Assembly: GCA_032433765.1 (NCBI GenBank)
Contig: JAVIAB010000041.1
Coordinates: 72,810,232-72,874,231 of the forward strand
Source: Megaustenia siamemsis
Lineage: Eukaryota; Mollusca; Gastropoda; Stylommatophora; Ariophantidae
Length of the DNA stretch: 64,000 nt
Direction of reading: 5' to 3'
The translations under genes and the position numbers were made by a program. Of the stretch, positions 41,847 through 54,589 are shown in pieces (the stretch's first letter is position 1; each line of letters opens with the position of its first letter). The notes under the pieces are model-generated. The model did no database searches, had not been told where the DNA came from, and saw only the letters and a program-made list of their open reading frames with translations.

Positions 41847-41867
41847 TATTATATATATATATATCAC

Positions 41868-41892
<25 letters not shown>
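41809..41892. repeat. (TA)n followed by (ATC)n
   Basis: (TA)n at 41809-41866, then a ten-fold atc run that is the reversed tail of the family C LINE. Confidence 0.9.
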
Positions 41893-41902
<10 letters not shown>

Positions 41903-42655
41903 AGTACCGGCCTACTGCGTAGGTGATCATGTCTCTCCACAACTTTCGATCTCGGCAGCTATTTATCATTTCTGTTGTTGACCTTCTGCCAAGCCATTCT
42001 CTTAAGCTGTCTGTTATTTTTTTCTCTTTGCTTCCCTCTATCTCTTCGTCCCTCAATTTTCCAGTTGTTACAATATATTCCAGCTGTTCTCTTCTCATGA
42101 CATGGCCAAAAAATGACGATTGTTTCTTCTAATATTGGAAATTAGCTCTCTTTTTGCTTCGACCTCTCTCAGAAATCTTCATCACTCTTCTTAGCTGTCC
42201 ATGGTATTCTCAACATTTTCTGTAAAACCACATTTCTACAGACTCCAGTGATTTTCTTTTCTGTTGTCCTATTGTCCATGATTCGCATCCATATGTTAAG
42301 ACTGGCTCTATATAACATTTAAGAACTCTTTTTCTTGTTTATTGTCAAAAATGGATTGCATAGTATCTTCCTCATTTTTTGGAAGCTGCTTTTGCCTGAC
42401 CCATTCTGCATCTCACCTCTTTGTACATCTTCCGTCTGAGGTTAACAAAGTTCCCAATATTTAAATTCATATACCTGTTTTAATATTGTTCCACTTGTTT
42501 ATTTTGCACTGAGGTGATGTCTTTTTCTTTGTGTTACCATTACCCTGTCTTTTTGATTAAGGCTGAGTCCTTATTTGCTTTCTTTCACTATAATGTTCAT
42601 CATTCTTGTAACTCATTTTCACTCTTAGCGATTAAGACTGTATCATCTGTATATA
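41866..42655 (-). mobile_element. RTE-type LINE, family C, longest 3' copy
   Basis: It extends from the (ATC)n tail through [13 protein letters not shown] and [15 protein letters not shown] (in reverse) to the area just after RT motif C at 42590-42650. It links the 3' end of family C to the RT fragment at 20550. Broken frame. Confidence 0.82.
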
Positions 42656-42669
42656 TAATATAGATCGAT

Positions 42670-42670
42670 A

Positions 42671-42740
<70 letters not shown>
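42670..42740. repeat. (TA)n microsatellite
   Basis: About 70 bases of uninterrupted TA. Confidence 0.97.
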
Positions 42741-42741
<1 letters not shown>

Positions 42742-43419
42742 TATTCTATTCTATCCATGGAACCAGTTTAATTGCAGTCAGGAATTCCCCATATCCGCTC
42801 CACCTTTTGTTAACGTTTCCAAAAAAGCATCGGTAAATTCTGTTGACAAGGTCATTCCGTTCATGTCCTAGTCGACTGCACGGACGGTGATTCCAAACCT
42901 CCTTAGTCGTCCCTTATGACATGCGTGGCAGGTAACAGTGGCTTTATCCTTTTCTCCTCCTCACCACGGGGCACCCGTTACCACACTACAACCTGCCTAA
43001 GAAAATACTCTCTCCTTTTACCTCTCCCCTTTTATAGGAAGAAAAAAAAACAAGATAGAAAAAGCAACCAAGAAACGTTGAAAAGGAGACGAAGAAGACA
43101 AAAGCACAACGATACACGGCCAACGATGGGCATGGGTAGGTAATCAACCAGGAGTGATCCAGAAAGAATCATAAGAATCGATTGGACTGTGGAGGGAAGG
43201 GACAAGCGAGACAAAGGACACATTGTGAAGGACAGTGACAAGAAACAAAGATGAAATATATGGGCCAGACAAGGCGTAACTATGCCAAGTGGGAGGAGGG
43301 ACTTTGGGGTTGCCCTACAAAACACACCAGGTCCAGTAGTTTCAGGCTTGACCGACTCCCCACATTAAACGTGTCTATAATCCCTAAGGATTAACGTAAC
43401 ATAGACTCAACCAGCAGGC
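42741..43419. other. Unique, A-rich in part; no supported gene
   Basis: Short frames on both strands, none with a recognisable domain. Confidence 0.45.
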
Positions 43420-43570
43420 CGATCGAGAAAAAGGTGGATAAATGGAATGCTAGAAACACTCAGAGGTGTAACAGTAGAAGAGGCCAAAAGAAGAGCAAGA
43501 AACCGTGAACCATATCTTCCCTAAACACTAAAGGGTAAATGAGAAAGGAAAGAAAGGAAATGAAAGAAAG
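43420..43570 (+). mobile_element. RTE-type LINE, family G, 3' stub
   Basis: It encodes KRWINGMLETLRGVTVEEAK and RRARNREPYLP, then an A/G-rich tail. It matches 31770-31870. Confidence 0.65.
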
Positions 43571-43612
43571 ACAGAAACAAAACAACAAACAAACAAAAAC
43601 AGCAGGCGATCG

Positions 43613-43795
43613 TTAGTGAGGAATGAGAGCAATAGACTCTAGCCTGGCTACAGTGTCCTGGAGTAGATCGTCATCGCAGACATACGCCCCGACGGTGATG
43701 CGACACAGTCGTCTGTTTCTGTCTCCAGACAGACCAGGAAAGTCTTGACCATCCCAACAATAAAATGCCAGCACATAGAAATAAGTGTTACCAAT
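43613..43795 (-). CDS. Candidate terminal exon of an unknown gene
   Basis: After an acceptor, attctattgttgcttcag, the frame runs 60 codons to TAA at 43615-43613. It starts IGNTYFYVLAFYCWDGQDF, has a Cys-rich RRLCRITVGAYVCDDDLL middle and ends ARLESIALIPH. Codon choice and composition look coding, and nothing ties it to a retroelement. I do not recognise the family. A SINE inserted a few bases upstream and its target-site duplication includes the splice acceptor. Confidence 0.42.
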   Translation of the reverse strand: MGNTYFYVLAFYCWDGQDFPGLSGDRNRRLCRITVGAYVCDDDLLQDTVARLESIALIPH

Positions 43796-43801
43796 CTGAA
43801 G

Positions 43802-44067
43802 CAACAATAGAATGTCAGCTCAGTGGTTAGTGAACTGGACTACAAAGGACAAGGGGTAGGGTTCGATCCCAACCGACGGCTACTGGGTTCACCCAGCCTT
43901 AAATGGGTACCGGATTTTTTTCTGGGAAAGTAAAGCAGCACGGGCGTAATACCGACCACATTACCCCAAAAATCATGTGCTGAAGGTCTGTAAAATATAG
44001 GGTCACTAACACCATATTTCCCTATACGCCACTTGGCGTGACGGGGGTACTTTACTTTTTTTTTTTT
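43802..44067 (+). mobile_element. tRNA-derived SINE, family S-I, 29-base target-site duplication
   Basis: gtcagctcagtggttagtga and gggttcgatcccaacc, body, and a T-rich end. The 29-base segment at 43773-43801 (starts acatagaaataagtgttacc) is repeated without mismatch at 44068-44096. The usual ggagccgcg head is replaced by caacaatagaatg. Confidence 0.93.
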
Positions 44068-44324
44068 ACATAGAAATAAGTGTTACCAATCTGAAGATCA
44101 TCAAGCACCAGTCAGACAATGGCTGCATAGACTGTTCTGTGTGAATCATGGATTACACAACAAACAGCAACAAAAATCACACACGCTAAAGCCTCGACAG
44201 AAGAACCAACATAATCAATATTTGCAAAAGAGCAAGTTTTCCCTTCACATTCTCCATTGAAATAACACTCTCTCTATCTCTGTAACACGCACGCACACAC
44301 GCACGCACACACACGCACCTCTTC

Positions 44325-44590
44325 TTCTCTTCAGCTCCCTGTGGAGCCTAGGTCTTCACCACAACACACTTTCCAAGCCGCTCTGTTTCTGGCCAATCAT
44401 TTAAGTTCATTCCATACTTTCCCCATCGTCTTCATCTTTGCTTCCATCTGTCTTCTCCAAGAATACTTTGGTTTTCCTCTTTGCCTCTTCCCCTGGGGAT
44501 TCCAAAAAGGGGGGGGGGGCCTTAAGTGTAATACATACAGTTGGCTTCCGCAATGTGTGTCCTACCCAGCACTATTGTCTTCGATTTAAA
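44325..44590 (-). mobile_element. RTE-type LINE, family E, 3' fragment
   Basis: ctccctgtggagcctaggtc ... ccccatcgtcttcatctttg parallels 40870-41090. It contains a run of ten G near 44509. Confidence 0.75.
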
Positions 44591-44749
44591 CAACTGTGAT
44601 ACATGAAACAAGAAACTTGGACACGCCAACCATCAACATGTGCACCGCCAGGAAGGCATTCCCTTTCCACATAGAGAGACTGCACGACACTTCTCAGCAA
44701 CCCTAGCTAACCATGCCTGTACATATCTTCCTTCAAGATCTGCACGATG

Positions 44750-45110
44750 GCGTTACTGTCTTCTGTTACGTTTTCTCGACGATTACAACTTTTGTGTGAT
44801 CTAATTATAATAACAGAACAAGAAGGCACAGATGTTGTTGTGGTTATGGATCTAGAAGCCTGTAAGCTGATGCCCTTCCGCCAATGCCATGTTGTGATAT
44901 CTACAGGTATTCATGAGTTCCCTTGTTCCGTACAAGGCGTTCCATCTTGAGGAAGGTCTTTGAGGAAGTCGAGTTGCTGTGATGTCAGCGAGCTTGGACA
45001 GTCAAAGGTGATGTTCTACTCTGTGATTCGGGTATTCACAGAGTGGACATGCTGGAGTTGGTTTCGTTGTATTCTATTGGTGAAGTGTGTCATGATGTTG
45101 TCCTTACCAC
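44750..45110 (-). mobile_element. LINE C-terminus with CCHC-type knuckle
   Basis: In reverse, a frame reads SPACPLCEYPNHRVEHHLFD + CPS, a C-x2-C...H...C cluster typical of RNase H-bearing LINE ends, then NALYGTRELMNTCRYHNMAL near the 3' end. Frame-broken. Confidence 0.65.
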
Positions 45111-45418
45111 GCTATATAACGAGTATTGACATGCGACCAGCTTATCGCGTGTCATGATGTTGTCCTTACCACTCTATATACGAGTACTGACATGCGACCA
45201 GCTTATCGCGTGTCATGATGTTGTCCTTACCACTCTATATACGAGTACTGACATGCGACCAGCTTATCGCGTGTCATGATGTTGTCCTTACCTCTCCATA
45301 TACAAGTTTTTGACCATGTGATCAGCTTATCGCGTGTCATGATGTTGTCCTTACCTCTCCACATAGAAGTATGGACCATGCGACCAGCTTATCGTGTGTC
45401 ATGATGTTGTCCTTTACC
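45089..45418. repeat. 61-bp minisatellite, about 5 copies, grown from LINE sequence
   Basis: The unit is gtgtcatgatgttgtcctta + ccactctatatacgagtact + gacatgcgaccagcttatcgc. The first unit is continuous with the LINE fragment ending at 45110. Confidence 0.9.
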
Positions 45419-45880
45419 CATCATGAAATAAGACAAAAAGGCCAAATTCGTGTGATCACAAGACTCGAACGCCAAGACAAACGTTCACAGATCTGACGCA
45501 AGGAGTCAGACAATCGCTGACAGCTCTCAGCCCAGGTTGCCAGACTCTTGGTCCGATGTTTTTGTTAAACAACTTATTCCATTCAATATACTACTGACTT
45601 TAATAACCGGTGCCACAACTGGCTTGTCCTACCCGATCAATAGTCAGGCAATGGTTGATGGGTACAACTACCCCAGCCAGCTTGTGATAAAGCATAGACA
45701 ATAACAAAGAGAGGCTCATGGCAGATCCGTTCTATAGTCAACCCCTCAAACATTCAATCAGCTGTTGACAGCTGCAAATAGACCGGGTACAACAAATTGC
45801 AAACAGGCACACATACACAAGCACACGTGGGAATTAGAACGGGTACAACAAATGGTAAAACAGCACATTCACGCGCAAAC
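45419..45880. other. Unique sequence, unassigned
   Basis: Moderate GC, no convincing long frame. Possibly old retroelement or unannotated exon material. Confidence 0.4.
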
Positions 45881-45881
45881 G

Positions 45882-45925
45882 GGGGGGGGGGGTGGGGGGG
45901 GGGGGGGGGGGGGGGGGGGGCGGAG
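45882..45925. repeat. poly-G tract
   Basis: Forty-odd bases of G interrupted by one T and one C; a G-quadruplex-prone run followed by a GA tract to 45970. Confidence 0.95.
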
Positions 45926-46149
45926 GGGGACGGGAGAGAGTGAGAGAGAGAGAAAAAGAGGAGAGGAGAGAAATCTACACACATATGGTCGCATTTTCTC
46001 TAATGTGACTTGGTGAATCATGAAGGCACCATCAAAGAGTATTTTATTCCCTTTCAGTTTACTCACTTCTTGCTGCCATTTGTGCGCTGACGAAGCAGAG
46101 ACCTGCCCAGTCCTTAAGTATCATTCTAGTATTTACCGGCAGTTTCTAC

Positions 46150-47925
46150 AACGAACTCTTCTCACAATCCTTGGCTTGGTCACTCTCACAATCCCATGCT
46201 GATCACTCTCACAATCCCTTGCTGGTCACTCTCACGATCTCTTGCTCGTCCACTCTCACAATCTCTTGCTCGTCACTTTCACAACCCCTTGCTCGTCACT
46301 CTCACAATCCCTTGCTCGTCACTCTCACAACCCCTTGCTCGTCACTCCTCAAATCCCTTGCTGGTCACTCTCACAATTCCTTGCTGGTCCTCCCACAATC
46401 CCTTGCTGGTCACTCCCACAATCCTTGTTGATCACTCTCACAATCCCTTGCTGATCACTCTCACAATCCCTTGCACGTCACTCCCACAATCCCTTGCACG
46501 TCACTCCCACAATCCCTTGCTGATCACTCTCACAATCCCTTGCACATCACTCCCACAATCCCTTGCACGTCACTCCCACAATCCCTTGCTGATCACTCTC
46601 ACAATCCCTTGCTGGTCACTCTCACAATCCCTTGCTGGTCACTCTCACAAATCCCTTGCTGGTCACTCTCACAATCCTTGCTGGTCACTCCCACAATCCT
46701 TGCTGATCACTCTCACAATCCTTGCTGATCACTCTCACATCCCTTGCACGTCACTCCCACAATCCCTTGCTGGTCACTCTCACAATCCCTTGCTGGTCAC
46801 TCTCACAATCCCTTGCTGACACTCTCACACTCCCTTGCTGATCACTCTCACAATCCCTTGCTGGTCACTCTCACAATCCTTGCTGGTCACTCCCACATCC
46901 TTGCTGATCACTCTCACATCCCTTGCTGATCACTCTCACAATCCCTTGCACGTCACTCCCACAATCTTCTTGCTGGTCACTCTCACAATCCCTTGCTGAT
47001 CAACTCTCACAATCCTTGCTGATCACTCTCACAATCCCTTGCTGATCACTCTCACAATCCCTTGCTGATCACTCTCACAATCCCTTGCACGTCACTCTCA
47101 CAATCCCTTACTGGTCACTCTCACAATCTCTTGCTGATCACTCTCACAATCCCTTGCTGATCACTCTCACAATCCCTTGCTGGTCACTCCCACACTCCCT
47201 TGCTGGTCACTCCCACAATACCTTGCTGTCATTCCCACAATCCCGCTGATCCACTCTCACAATCCCTTGCTGATCACTCTCACAATCCTTGCTGATCACT
47301 CTCACAATCCCTTGCTGATCACTCTCACAATCCCTCGCTGATCACTCTCACAATCCCTTGCTGATCACTCTCACAATCCCTTGCTGATCACTCTCACAAT
47401 CCCTTGCTGTCACTCCCATCCCAATCCCTTGCTGATCACTCTCACAATCCCTTGCTGATCACTCTCACAATCCCTTGCACGTCACTCCACATCCCTTGCT
47501 GATCACTCTCACAATCCCTTGCACGTTACTCTCACAATCCCGTTGCACATCACTCTCAACAATCCCTTGCTGATCACTCTCACAATCCCTTGCTGATCAC
47601 TCTCACAATCCCTTGCTGATCACTCTCACAATCCCTTGCACGTCACTCCACAATCCCTTGCTGATCACTCTCACAATCCCCTTACACGTTACTCTCACAA
47701 TCCCTTGCACGTCACTCTCACAATCCCTTGCTGATCACTCTCACAATCCCTTGCTGATCACTCTCACAATCCCTTGCTGATCACTCTCACGATCCCTTGC
47801 TGATCACTCTCACAATCCTTGCTGATCACTCTCACAATCCCTTGCTGATCACTCTCACAATCCCTTGCTGGTCACTCCCACAATCCTCGCTGGTCACTCC
47901 CCACATTCCTCGCTGGTCACTGTTT
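46150..47925. repeat. 23-bp minisatellite, about 76 copies
   Basis: The unit is atcactctcacaatcccttg + ctg, with ggtcactc, cacgtcactcc and one-base-deleted variants scattered. Many indels suggest fast turnover or sequencing error. Long plus-strand frames are spurious. Confidence 0.97.
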
Positions 47926-48221
47926 TGCTTGTGTCCACCAGATTACCAAAGGAATAGTTCCTCTTCAGGATAGTTCTGGTACATTGATCGTGATGCAAGC
48001 CATCCAGCCACTAGTCGCTACCAAGGTTCAGCTCTATTGCTATCGCTCGCCATTGCCTCCGCTTGTCCCACTAATTGTGCGCACTTACTTATGTTAGAAA
48101 GAAACCCATCCCCACCTATATCACATAAACAACCGAATATCACATAAATGGGACACGCTATTCAGCAAAATACGACTGATAAACAACACACCCACGTTGG
48201 CCAAATGCTAGTTGTCACGAG
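47926..48221. other. Nothing recognised
   Basis: Unique sequence between array and LINE. Confidence 0.4.
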
Positions 48222-49230
48222 TCTATCTATTGACCTTTCGAGCCGTAGCCGGCCCACAGGGCGTAGACCAAGATACTCCATACTGAATTTTGTGTTTTAG
48301 CAGTTTTCAATTCTTTTAAAGATATGTTATCAAATCTCGCCATTTGCCTCTGTTCTGTGCAAGCAGCTCTATCTCATTGAGGGAGCCGATTCCTGCTGCT
48401 CTTGCCTCTCTCATCGATGTTCTTCTCAGTATCTCTCTGGGACTTCCTCTTATACCCTTACCTGTTGTTTCCCATATGAGGGCTAGTTTTGCTATTCGGT
48501 TATTATCTCTTCTCATTATATGTCCAACATATGACCATCGTCTTTTCTGATTACTGAAGATATTAGTAGTTGATTGGCGATTTCTCTAATTTTCTCTTTT
48601 GTTTTGAATTCGTTCCACGCTATACCAGTATTTCCTTAGACATTTATTTTCGAAGCGTTCAGCTTTTGTTTCTATGTCTCTTGTTGTTTTCCAGCTTTAC
48701 ACGGAAGGGTTGATAGTACATTTGATTTGAATAGTCCCTAAGTTTTGTGTTTGCGCTGATGGTTGTTTGATTTCCACAACTTTTCAATGCTTCTGAAAGA
48801 CATTGCTGCTTTAGCTATTCTGATTCTAATTTCTTTTCTTGTATCCCTTCTCGATCAATGTGACTTCCAAGACAGATAAAGTGATTGATCTCTTCTACTG
48901 GTTTGTTTTCCATGTATATTTTGTTATTTTGTCGTATGATGAAATTAAGCTTTTCATGACCTTATCTTTTCATGATTGATCTCAAGCCAATTTTGCTGGC
49001 TATTGATGATAGTTCATTTGTGTTTTCCTGCATCGCACTTATCTGACTGCTGATGAGAACTATGTCCATCAGCAAGTATTGGTCCTCCAATGGTCTCCTT
49101 GTATCATTTCGATGCCTTTATTGCCAGTGCTCTGCATTTCTTCATTATGAAGTCATACCAACTCCAAATAACAAGGGCGATAAAATACATCTTTGTTTAA
49201 CAACCCCAGCCACGAGTCTGCTAGTCCAAT
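48222..49230 (-). mobile_element. RTE-type LINE, family A, RT motif B to 3' end
   Basis: In reverse: VVKQRCILSPLLF (motif B, with Arg for the usual Gly), then motif C, where an extra base breaks LADDIVLIS near 49070. Then follow the YLG, TYxxES and [19 protein letters not shown] segments, with the tail block gtctatctattgacctttcg. The longest family A copy here. Inactive. Confidence 0.83.
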
Positions 49231-49743
49231 AATCCAGGCTGGTATATGAAGCATAAATTATAAATAAAAATGCCCGCTGAGACAACTTCTCGATATTTCG
49301 GTGAGCAAAATTTCTTAGGTGAAGACAAACAAGAATTGCATTTTTATCTATCAGCAATCAGATATTTAAGCATATTTTATGTTGCTAATTAGATTACCGC
49401 GATATGATGATGAGATACTTAGATGTTTAAGGGTCGCAAGACTGTTGAAATACATACAAATTTAAATTAATGTAGGCTCGTATATTTTAAAAAAAGAACA
49501 ATACTAGTTTTTCTCAAGAAGTATTTACTTCTCTTTGTAAATATTCAGTTACTTACCTCCCTTCGGACAAACATTTGATTATTTGCGCCCTCAAATAAGA
49601 ACGTTTGTGGGTGTGATCAATTAAGTGTTTAATAATGGTATTTTAAAAAGTATCGCTCGAGTAAACTTTTAATTCATTCTTACATTAAGGTGACTAACGG
49701 TTGTATGATACAAATATTCAAATAATTTTATATTATTATTTCT

Positions 49744-49775
<32 letters not shown>

Positions 49776-50127
49776 TATATATATATATATATATTATATA
49801 TATATATACATACACACTTTTATTTAAGTAGTAATTATATTTACAATATCCCTATTGAATCTTGAAGGTAACGGGTTGTCTAGGGTAGAATATTCGTGTT
49901 ACCCACGTTCAATTACCGGTCGCTGCAAGATTTCTTATTCTTGTCCCCTTTATTAAGAAAATAGGTAAACGCCATTCATAAAAATTGTTTTTGCTAACTC
50001 AACTGCCTGACCTATAATTCCAATATTAGCAGGAAAGTCATGCCAAATCTGCATAATGCGGTTCCTGCTCTTTTCGACTTTAATTTTGCCATGGATTTCT
50101 TAACGTGCGTGAGTGCACACGGGGCCT
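49231..50127. other. AT-rich unique sequence with (TA)n at 49745-49812
   Basis: Apart from the TA microsatellite I see nothing. Confidence 0.5.
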
Positions 50128-51515
50128 CCTGTTTTTCGAGAGAGCTAGACATGGGATCTCACTACCAGAGATAGCTAGATATCGGATCTCACGACCCAGA
50201 GAGAGCTAGACATCGGATCTCACGACCCAGAGAGAGCTATACATCGGATCTCACTACCCAGAGAGAGCTAGACATCGGATCTCACTATCCAGAGAGCTAG
50301 ACACTGATCTCACTACCCAGAGAGAGCTAGACAACGGATCTCACTACCCAGAGAGAGCTAGACATCGGATCTCGCTACCCAGAGAGAGCTAGACATCGGA
50401 TCTCGCTACCCAGAGAGAGCTAGACATCGATCTCACTACCCAGAGAGAGCTAGACATCGGATCTCACTACCCAGAGAGAGCTAGACATCGATCTCACTAC
50501 CCAGAGAGAGCTAGACATTCAGATCTCACTACCCAGAGAGAGTTAGACATCGGATCTCACTACCCAGAGAGAGTTAGACATCGGATCTCACTACCCAGAG
50601 AGAGTTAATATCGGATCTCACTACCCAGAGAGAGTTAGACATCGGATCTCACTACCCAGAGAGAGTTAGATATCGGATCCACTACCCATCGAGAGTTAGA
50701 CATCGGATCTCACTACCCAGAGAGAGCTAGACATCGATCTCACTACCCAGAGAGAGCTAGACATCGAATCTCGCTACCCAGAGAGAGCTAGACATCGGAT
50801 CTCACTTCCCCAGAGAGAGCTAGACATTCGGATCTCACTACCAAGAGAGCTAGACATCGAATCTCGCTACCCAGAGAGAGCTAGACATCGGATCTCGCTA
50901 CCCAGAGAGAGCTAGACATCGAATCTCGCTACCCAGAGAGAGCTAGACATCGGATCTCACTATCCAGAGAGGACCAGACATCGGATCTCACTACCCAGAG
51001 AGAGCTAGACATTCGGATCTCACTACCCAGAGAGGGCTAGACATCGATCTCACTACCCAGAGAGAGCTAGACATCGGATCTCACTACCCAAGAGAGTTAG
51101 ACATCGGATCTCACTACCCAGAGAGAGCTAGACATCGGATCTCACTACCCAGAGACAGCTAGACATCGGATCTCGCTACCCAGAGAGAGCTAGACATCGG
51201 ATCTCACTATCCAGAGGGACCACATCGGATCTCACTACCCAGAGAGAGCTAGACATCGGATCTCACTACCAGAAGAGCTAGACATTGGATCTCACTACCC
51301 AGAGAGAGTTAGATCATCGGATCACACTACCCAGAGAGAGCTAGACATCGGATCTCACTACCCAGAGAGAACTAGACATCAATCTCACTACCACAGAGAG
51401 AGCTAGACATCAATCTCAATACCAGAGACAGCTAGACATCGGATCTCACTACCCAGAGAGAGCTAGACATCAGATCTCGCTACCCAGAGAGAGCTAGACA
51501 TCGGATCTCACTACC
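50128..51515. repeat. 31-bp minisatellite, about 45 copies
   Basis: The unit is gagagctagacatcggatct + cactacccaga. Variants have gttagac, tcgctac and frequent one-base losses. Confidence 0.97.
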
Positions 51516-51516
51516 C

Positions 51517-51656
51517 ATAACCGGGTGAGGGTAAAGCCATGAAAAAACCACGGGTTCAATTTTAAAAATAAAAATTGGTGAGAATCGACTCCAAAACTTT
51601 CCTCTCAGAAGCTGACGTAATTGCCTCTAAATAACCTCTAGACCACTCAGTCCCCA
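51517..51656 (-). mobile_element. tRNA-related SINE, family S-IV (single copy)
   Basis: In reverse, ggggactgagtggtctagag gives an A-box-like head and ttggagtcgattctcacc a B-box-like segment. One copy only, so tentative. Confidence 0.45.
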
Positions 51657-51761
51657 AATTTACTGCGAAATCTTTTCCCCACTCCGACCGGAAGTGATGC
51701 ACCTCCACATGAACGACATCGAGGTGACATTGCCATCGTGGTGATAGGTATGAAATAGTGT

Positions 51762-53572
51762 TGCATAGCACCAATACCATCCATGCCCATCTTCCAATAG
51801 TACCAATACCATCCATGTCCATCTTCCATAGTACCAATACCATCCATGCCCATCTTCTAATAGTGCCAATACCTCCATGCCCATCTTCCATAGTACCAAT
51901 ACATCCATGCCCATCTTCCAATAGTACCAATACCATCCATGCCCATCTTCTAATAGTGCCAATACCATCCATGTCCATCTTCGCAATAGTACCAATACCA
52001 TCCATGCCCATCTTCCAATAGCACCAATACCATCCCTGCCCATCTTCCAATAGTACCAATACCATCCATGCCCATCTTCCAATAGTACCAATACCATCCA
52101 TGCCCATCTTCCAATAGTACCATACCATCCATGCCCATCTCCAATAGTACCAATACCATCCATGCCATCTTCCAATAGTACCAATACCATCCTGTCCATC
52201 TTCCAATAGTACCAATACCATCCTGTCCATCTCCAATAGTACCAATACCATCCATGCAAATCTTCCAATAGCACCAATACCATCCATGCCCATCTTCCAA
52301 TAGTACCAATACCATCCATGCCCATCTTCCAATAGTACCAATACCATCCATGCCATCTTCCAATAGTACCATACCATCCATGTCCATCTTCCAATAGTAC
52401 CAATACCATCCATGCCCATCTTCCAATAGTACCAATACCATCCATGCCCATCTTCAATAACACCAATACCATCCATGCCCATCTTCCAATAGCACCAATA
52501 CCATCCTTGTCCATCTTCCAATAGTACCAATACCATCCCTGTCCATCTTCCAATATCACCAATACCATCCATGCCCATCTTCCAATAGTACCAATACCAT
52601 CCATGCCCATCTTCAAATAGCACCAATACCATCCTGTCCATCTTCCAATAGCCCAATACTATCCATGCCAATCTTCCAATAGTACCAATACCATCCATGC
52701 CCATCTTCCAATAGTACCAATACCATCCATGCCCATCTTCCAATAGTACCAATACCATCCATGCCCATCTTCCAATAGTAACCAATACCATCCATGCCCA
52801 TCTTCCAATAGTACCAATACCATCCATGCCATCTTCCAATAGTACCAATACCATCCAATGTCCATCTTCCCATAGTACCAATACCATCCATGTCCCTCTT
52901 CCAATATACCAATACCATCCATGCAAATCTTCCAATCACCAATACCATCCATGCCCATCTTCCAATAGTACCAATACCATCCATGCCCATCTTCCAATAG
53001 TACCAATACCATCCATGCCCATCTTCCAATAGTACCAATACCATCCATGTCCATCTTCCAATAGTACCAATACATCCATGCCCATCTTCCAATAGTACCA
53101 ATACCATCCATGCCCATCTTCCAATAACACCAATACCTCCATGCCCATCTTCCAATAGCACCAATACCATCCCTGTCCATCTTCCAATAGTACCATACCA
53201 TCCATGTCCATCTTCCAATATCACCAATACCATCCATGCCCATCTTCCAATAGTACCAATACCATCCATGCCCTCATCTCAAATAGCACCAATACCATCC
53301 ATGTCCATCTTCCAATAGCACCAATACTATCCATGCCAATCTTCCAAATAAACAATACCATCCATGCCCATCTTCCAATAGTACCAATACCATCCATGCC
53401 CATCTTCCAATAAGTACCAATACCATCCATGCCCATCTTCCAATAGTACCAATACCATCCATGCCCATCTTCCATAGTACCATACCATCCATGCCCATCT
53501 TCCAATAGCACCATACCATCCATGCCCATCTTCCAATAGCACACAATACCATCCATGCCCATCTTCCAGCAC
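51762..53572. repeat. 32-bp minisatellite, about 56 copies
   Basis: The unit is caataccatccatgcccatc + ttccaatagtac. No stop in any minus frame, which creates apparent proteins up to 457 residues (DGIGTIGRWAW-like). 32 is not a multiple of three and one-base losses are everywhere, so these are not genes. Confidence 0.97.
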
Positions 53573-53639
53573 AGATGCTGCAGATTGTCCTCAACCTGCA
53601 TTATGATGGCCATCAACAAACACAAGGGCCAATCTCACT

Positions 53640-54267
53640 ATTCACTTTATACTCACATATGACTGTTCAGAAATAAACTCACTACAGATATTGTCTTCAG
53701 GTAGTCTGGTATTTTAAGTCGTATTCACTGAATGTAGAGTGTTCTACTTTGTTTGGCAGCATTGTAGTTTTATTTTAGTTCGGAAGAGTAACGCCCCCCT
53801 TGAGTGACATTGCACTTTAAACGATGATTTTCTAATTTGTCAATAGGAGACCCCTAATTGTAGACAAAAGAGAAACAACGTGAGAGTTAAGTCCTAAGAC
53901 TATCACAGACATAAGTTGTAGCATTTGAGAACCACTTTAGTTTTGTTGTGACGCCAAGTAAGGGGAGATCACTTTAATGTATGACCCTAAACTAGGACTT
54001 TACGAGCACATGTTTCAAGTGTAGAAGGTTATCGCACTTCAATGCACTTCCGTTTCGTTGTACATATCTGATATTGATGACACTGTCTACTCCTTTGTTG
54101 TTAATTTCCTGAACAACCTTAATCTTCTGACTTCTCTATCTCATAAGCTTCTCCTCATTAGATGTATATTAATAAATCATGCACTTTTATTGATCACGTT
54201 TTCATATTCATCATTCACTTCATCGCCATAATTACGTTTTACATTGAGTTTTTACTGTTATAAGTCA
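53640..54267. other. Unique sequence, unassigned
   Basis: No frame or repeat. Contains agtaacgccccccttgag at 53788, which recurs inverted near 61295. Confidence 0.4.
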
Positions 54268-54510
54268 AGTAAAAGTAAAGTAGATGTACCCCTGTCACGC
54301 CAAGTGGCGTATAGGGATATGGTGTTAGTGAGCATAAATTTTACAGACCTTCGGTACTTGATTTTTGGGGTAAGTGGTTGGTATTATGTCCGTGCCGCTT
54401 TACTTCCCCCCCCAAAAAAAAAAAAATGCGGTACCCATTTATGGCTGGGTGAACCCGGAAGCCGCCGGTTGGGATCGAACCCTACCTCTTGTCTTTTGTA
54501 GTCCAGTTAA
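54268..54510 (-). mobile_element. tRNA-derived SINE, family S-I, truncated head
   Basis: Reverse copy with ggttgggatcgaaccc (B-box) that stops at gtagtccagtt before the A-box. An internal poly-C/A run sits at 54405-54427. Confidence 0.85.
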
Positions 54511-54589
54511 TACGGTTATAGACACTAGGAAACAGAACAGTAACACAAAAGTCATGTCAACAGAAGAACAAAAGACTACAAAGTATAAC

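Noticed and set aside
51562..53625. Minus-strand proteins up to 457 residues in the 32-bp array
   Set aside because: The unit lacks stops in all minus frames, and its length is not a multiple of three. Frames exist only because of unit composition and are broken by one-base unit variants.
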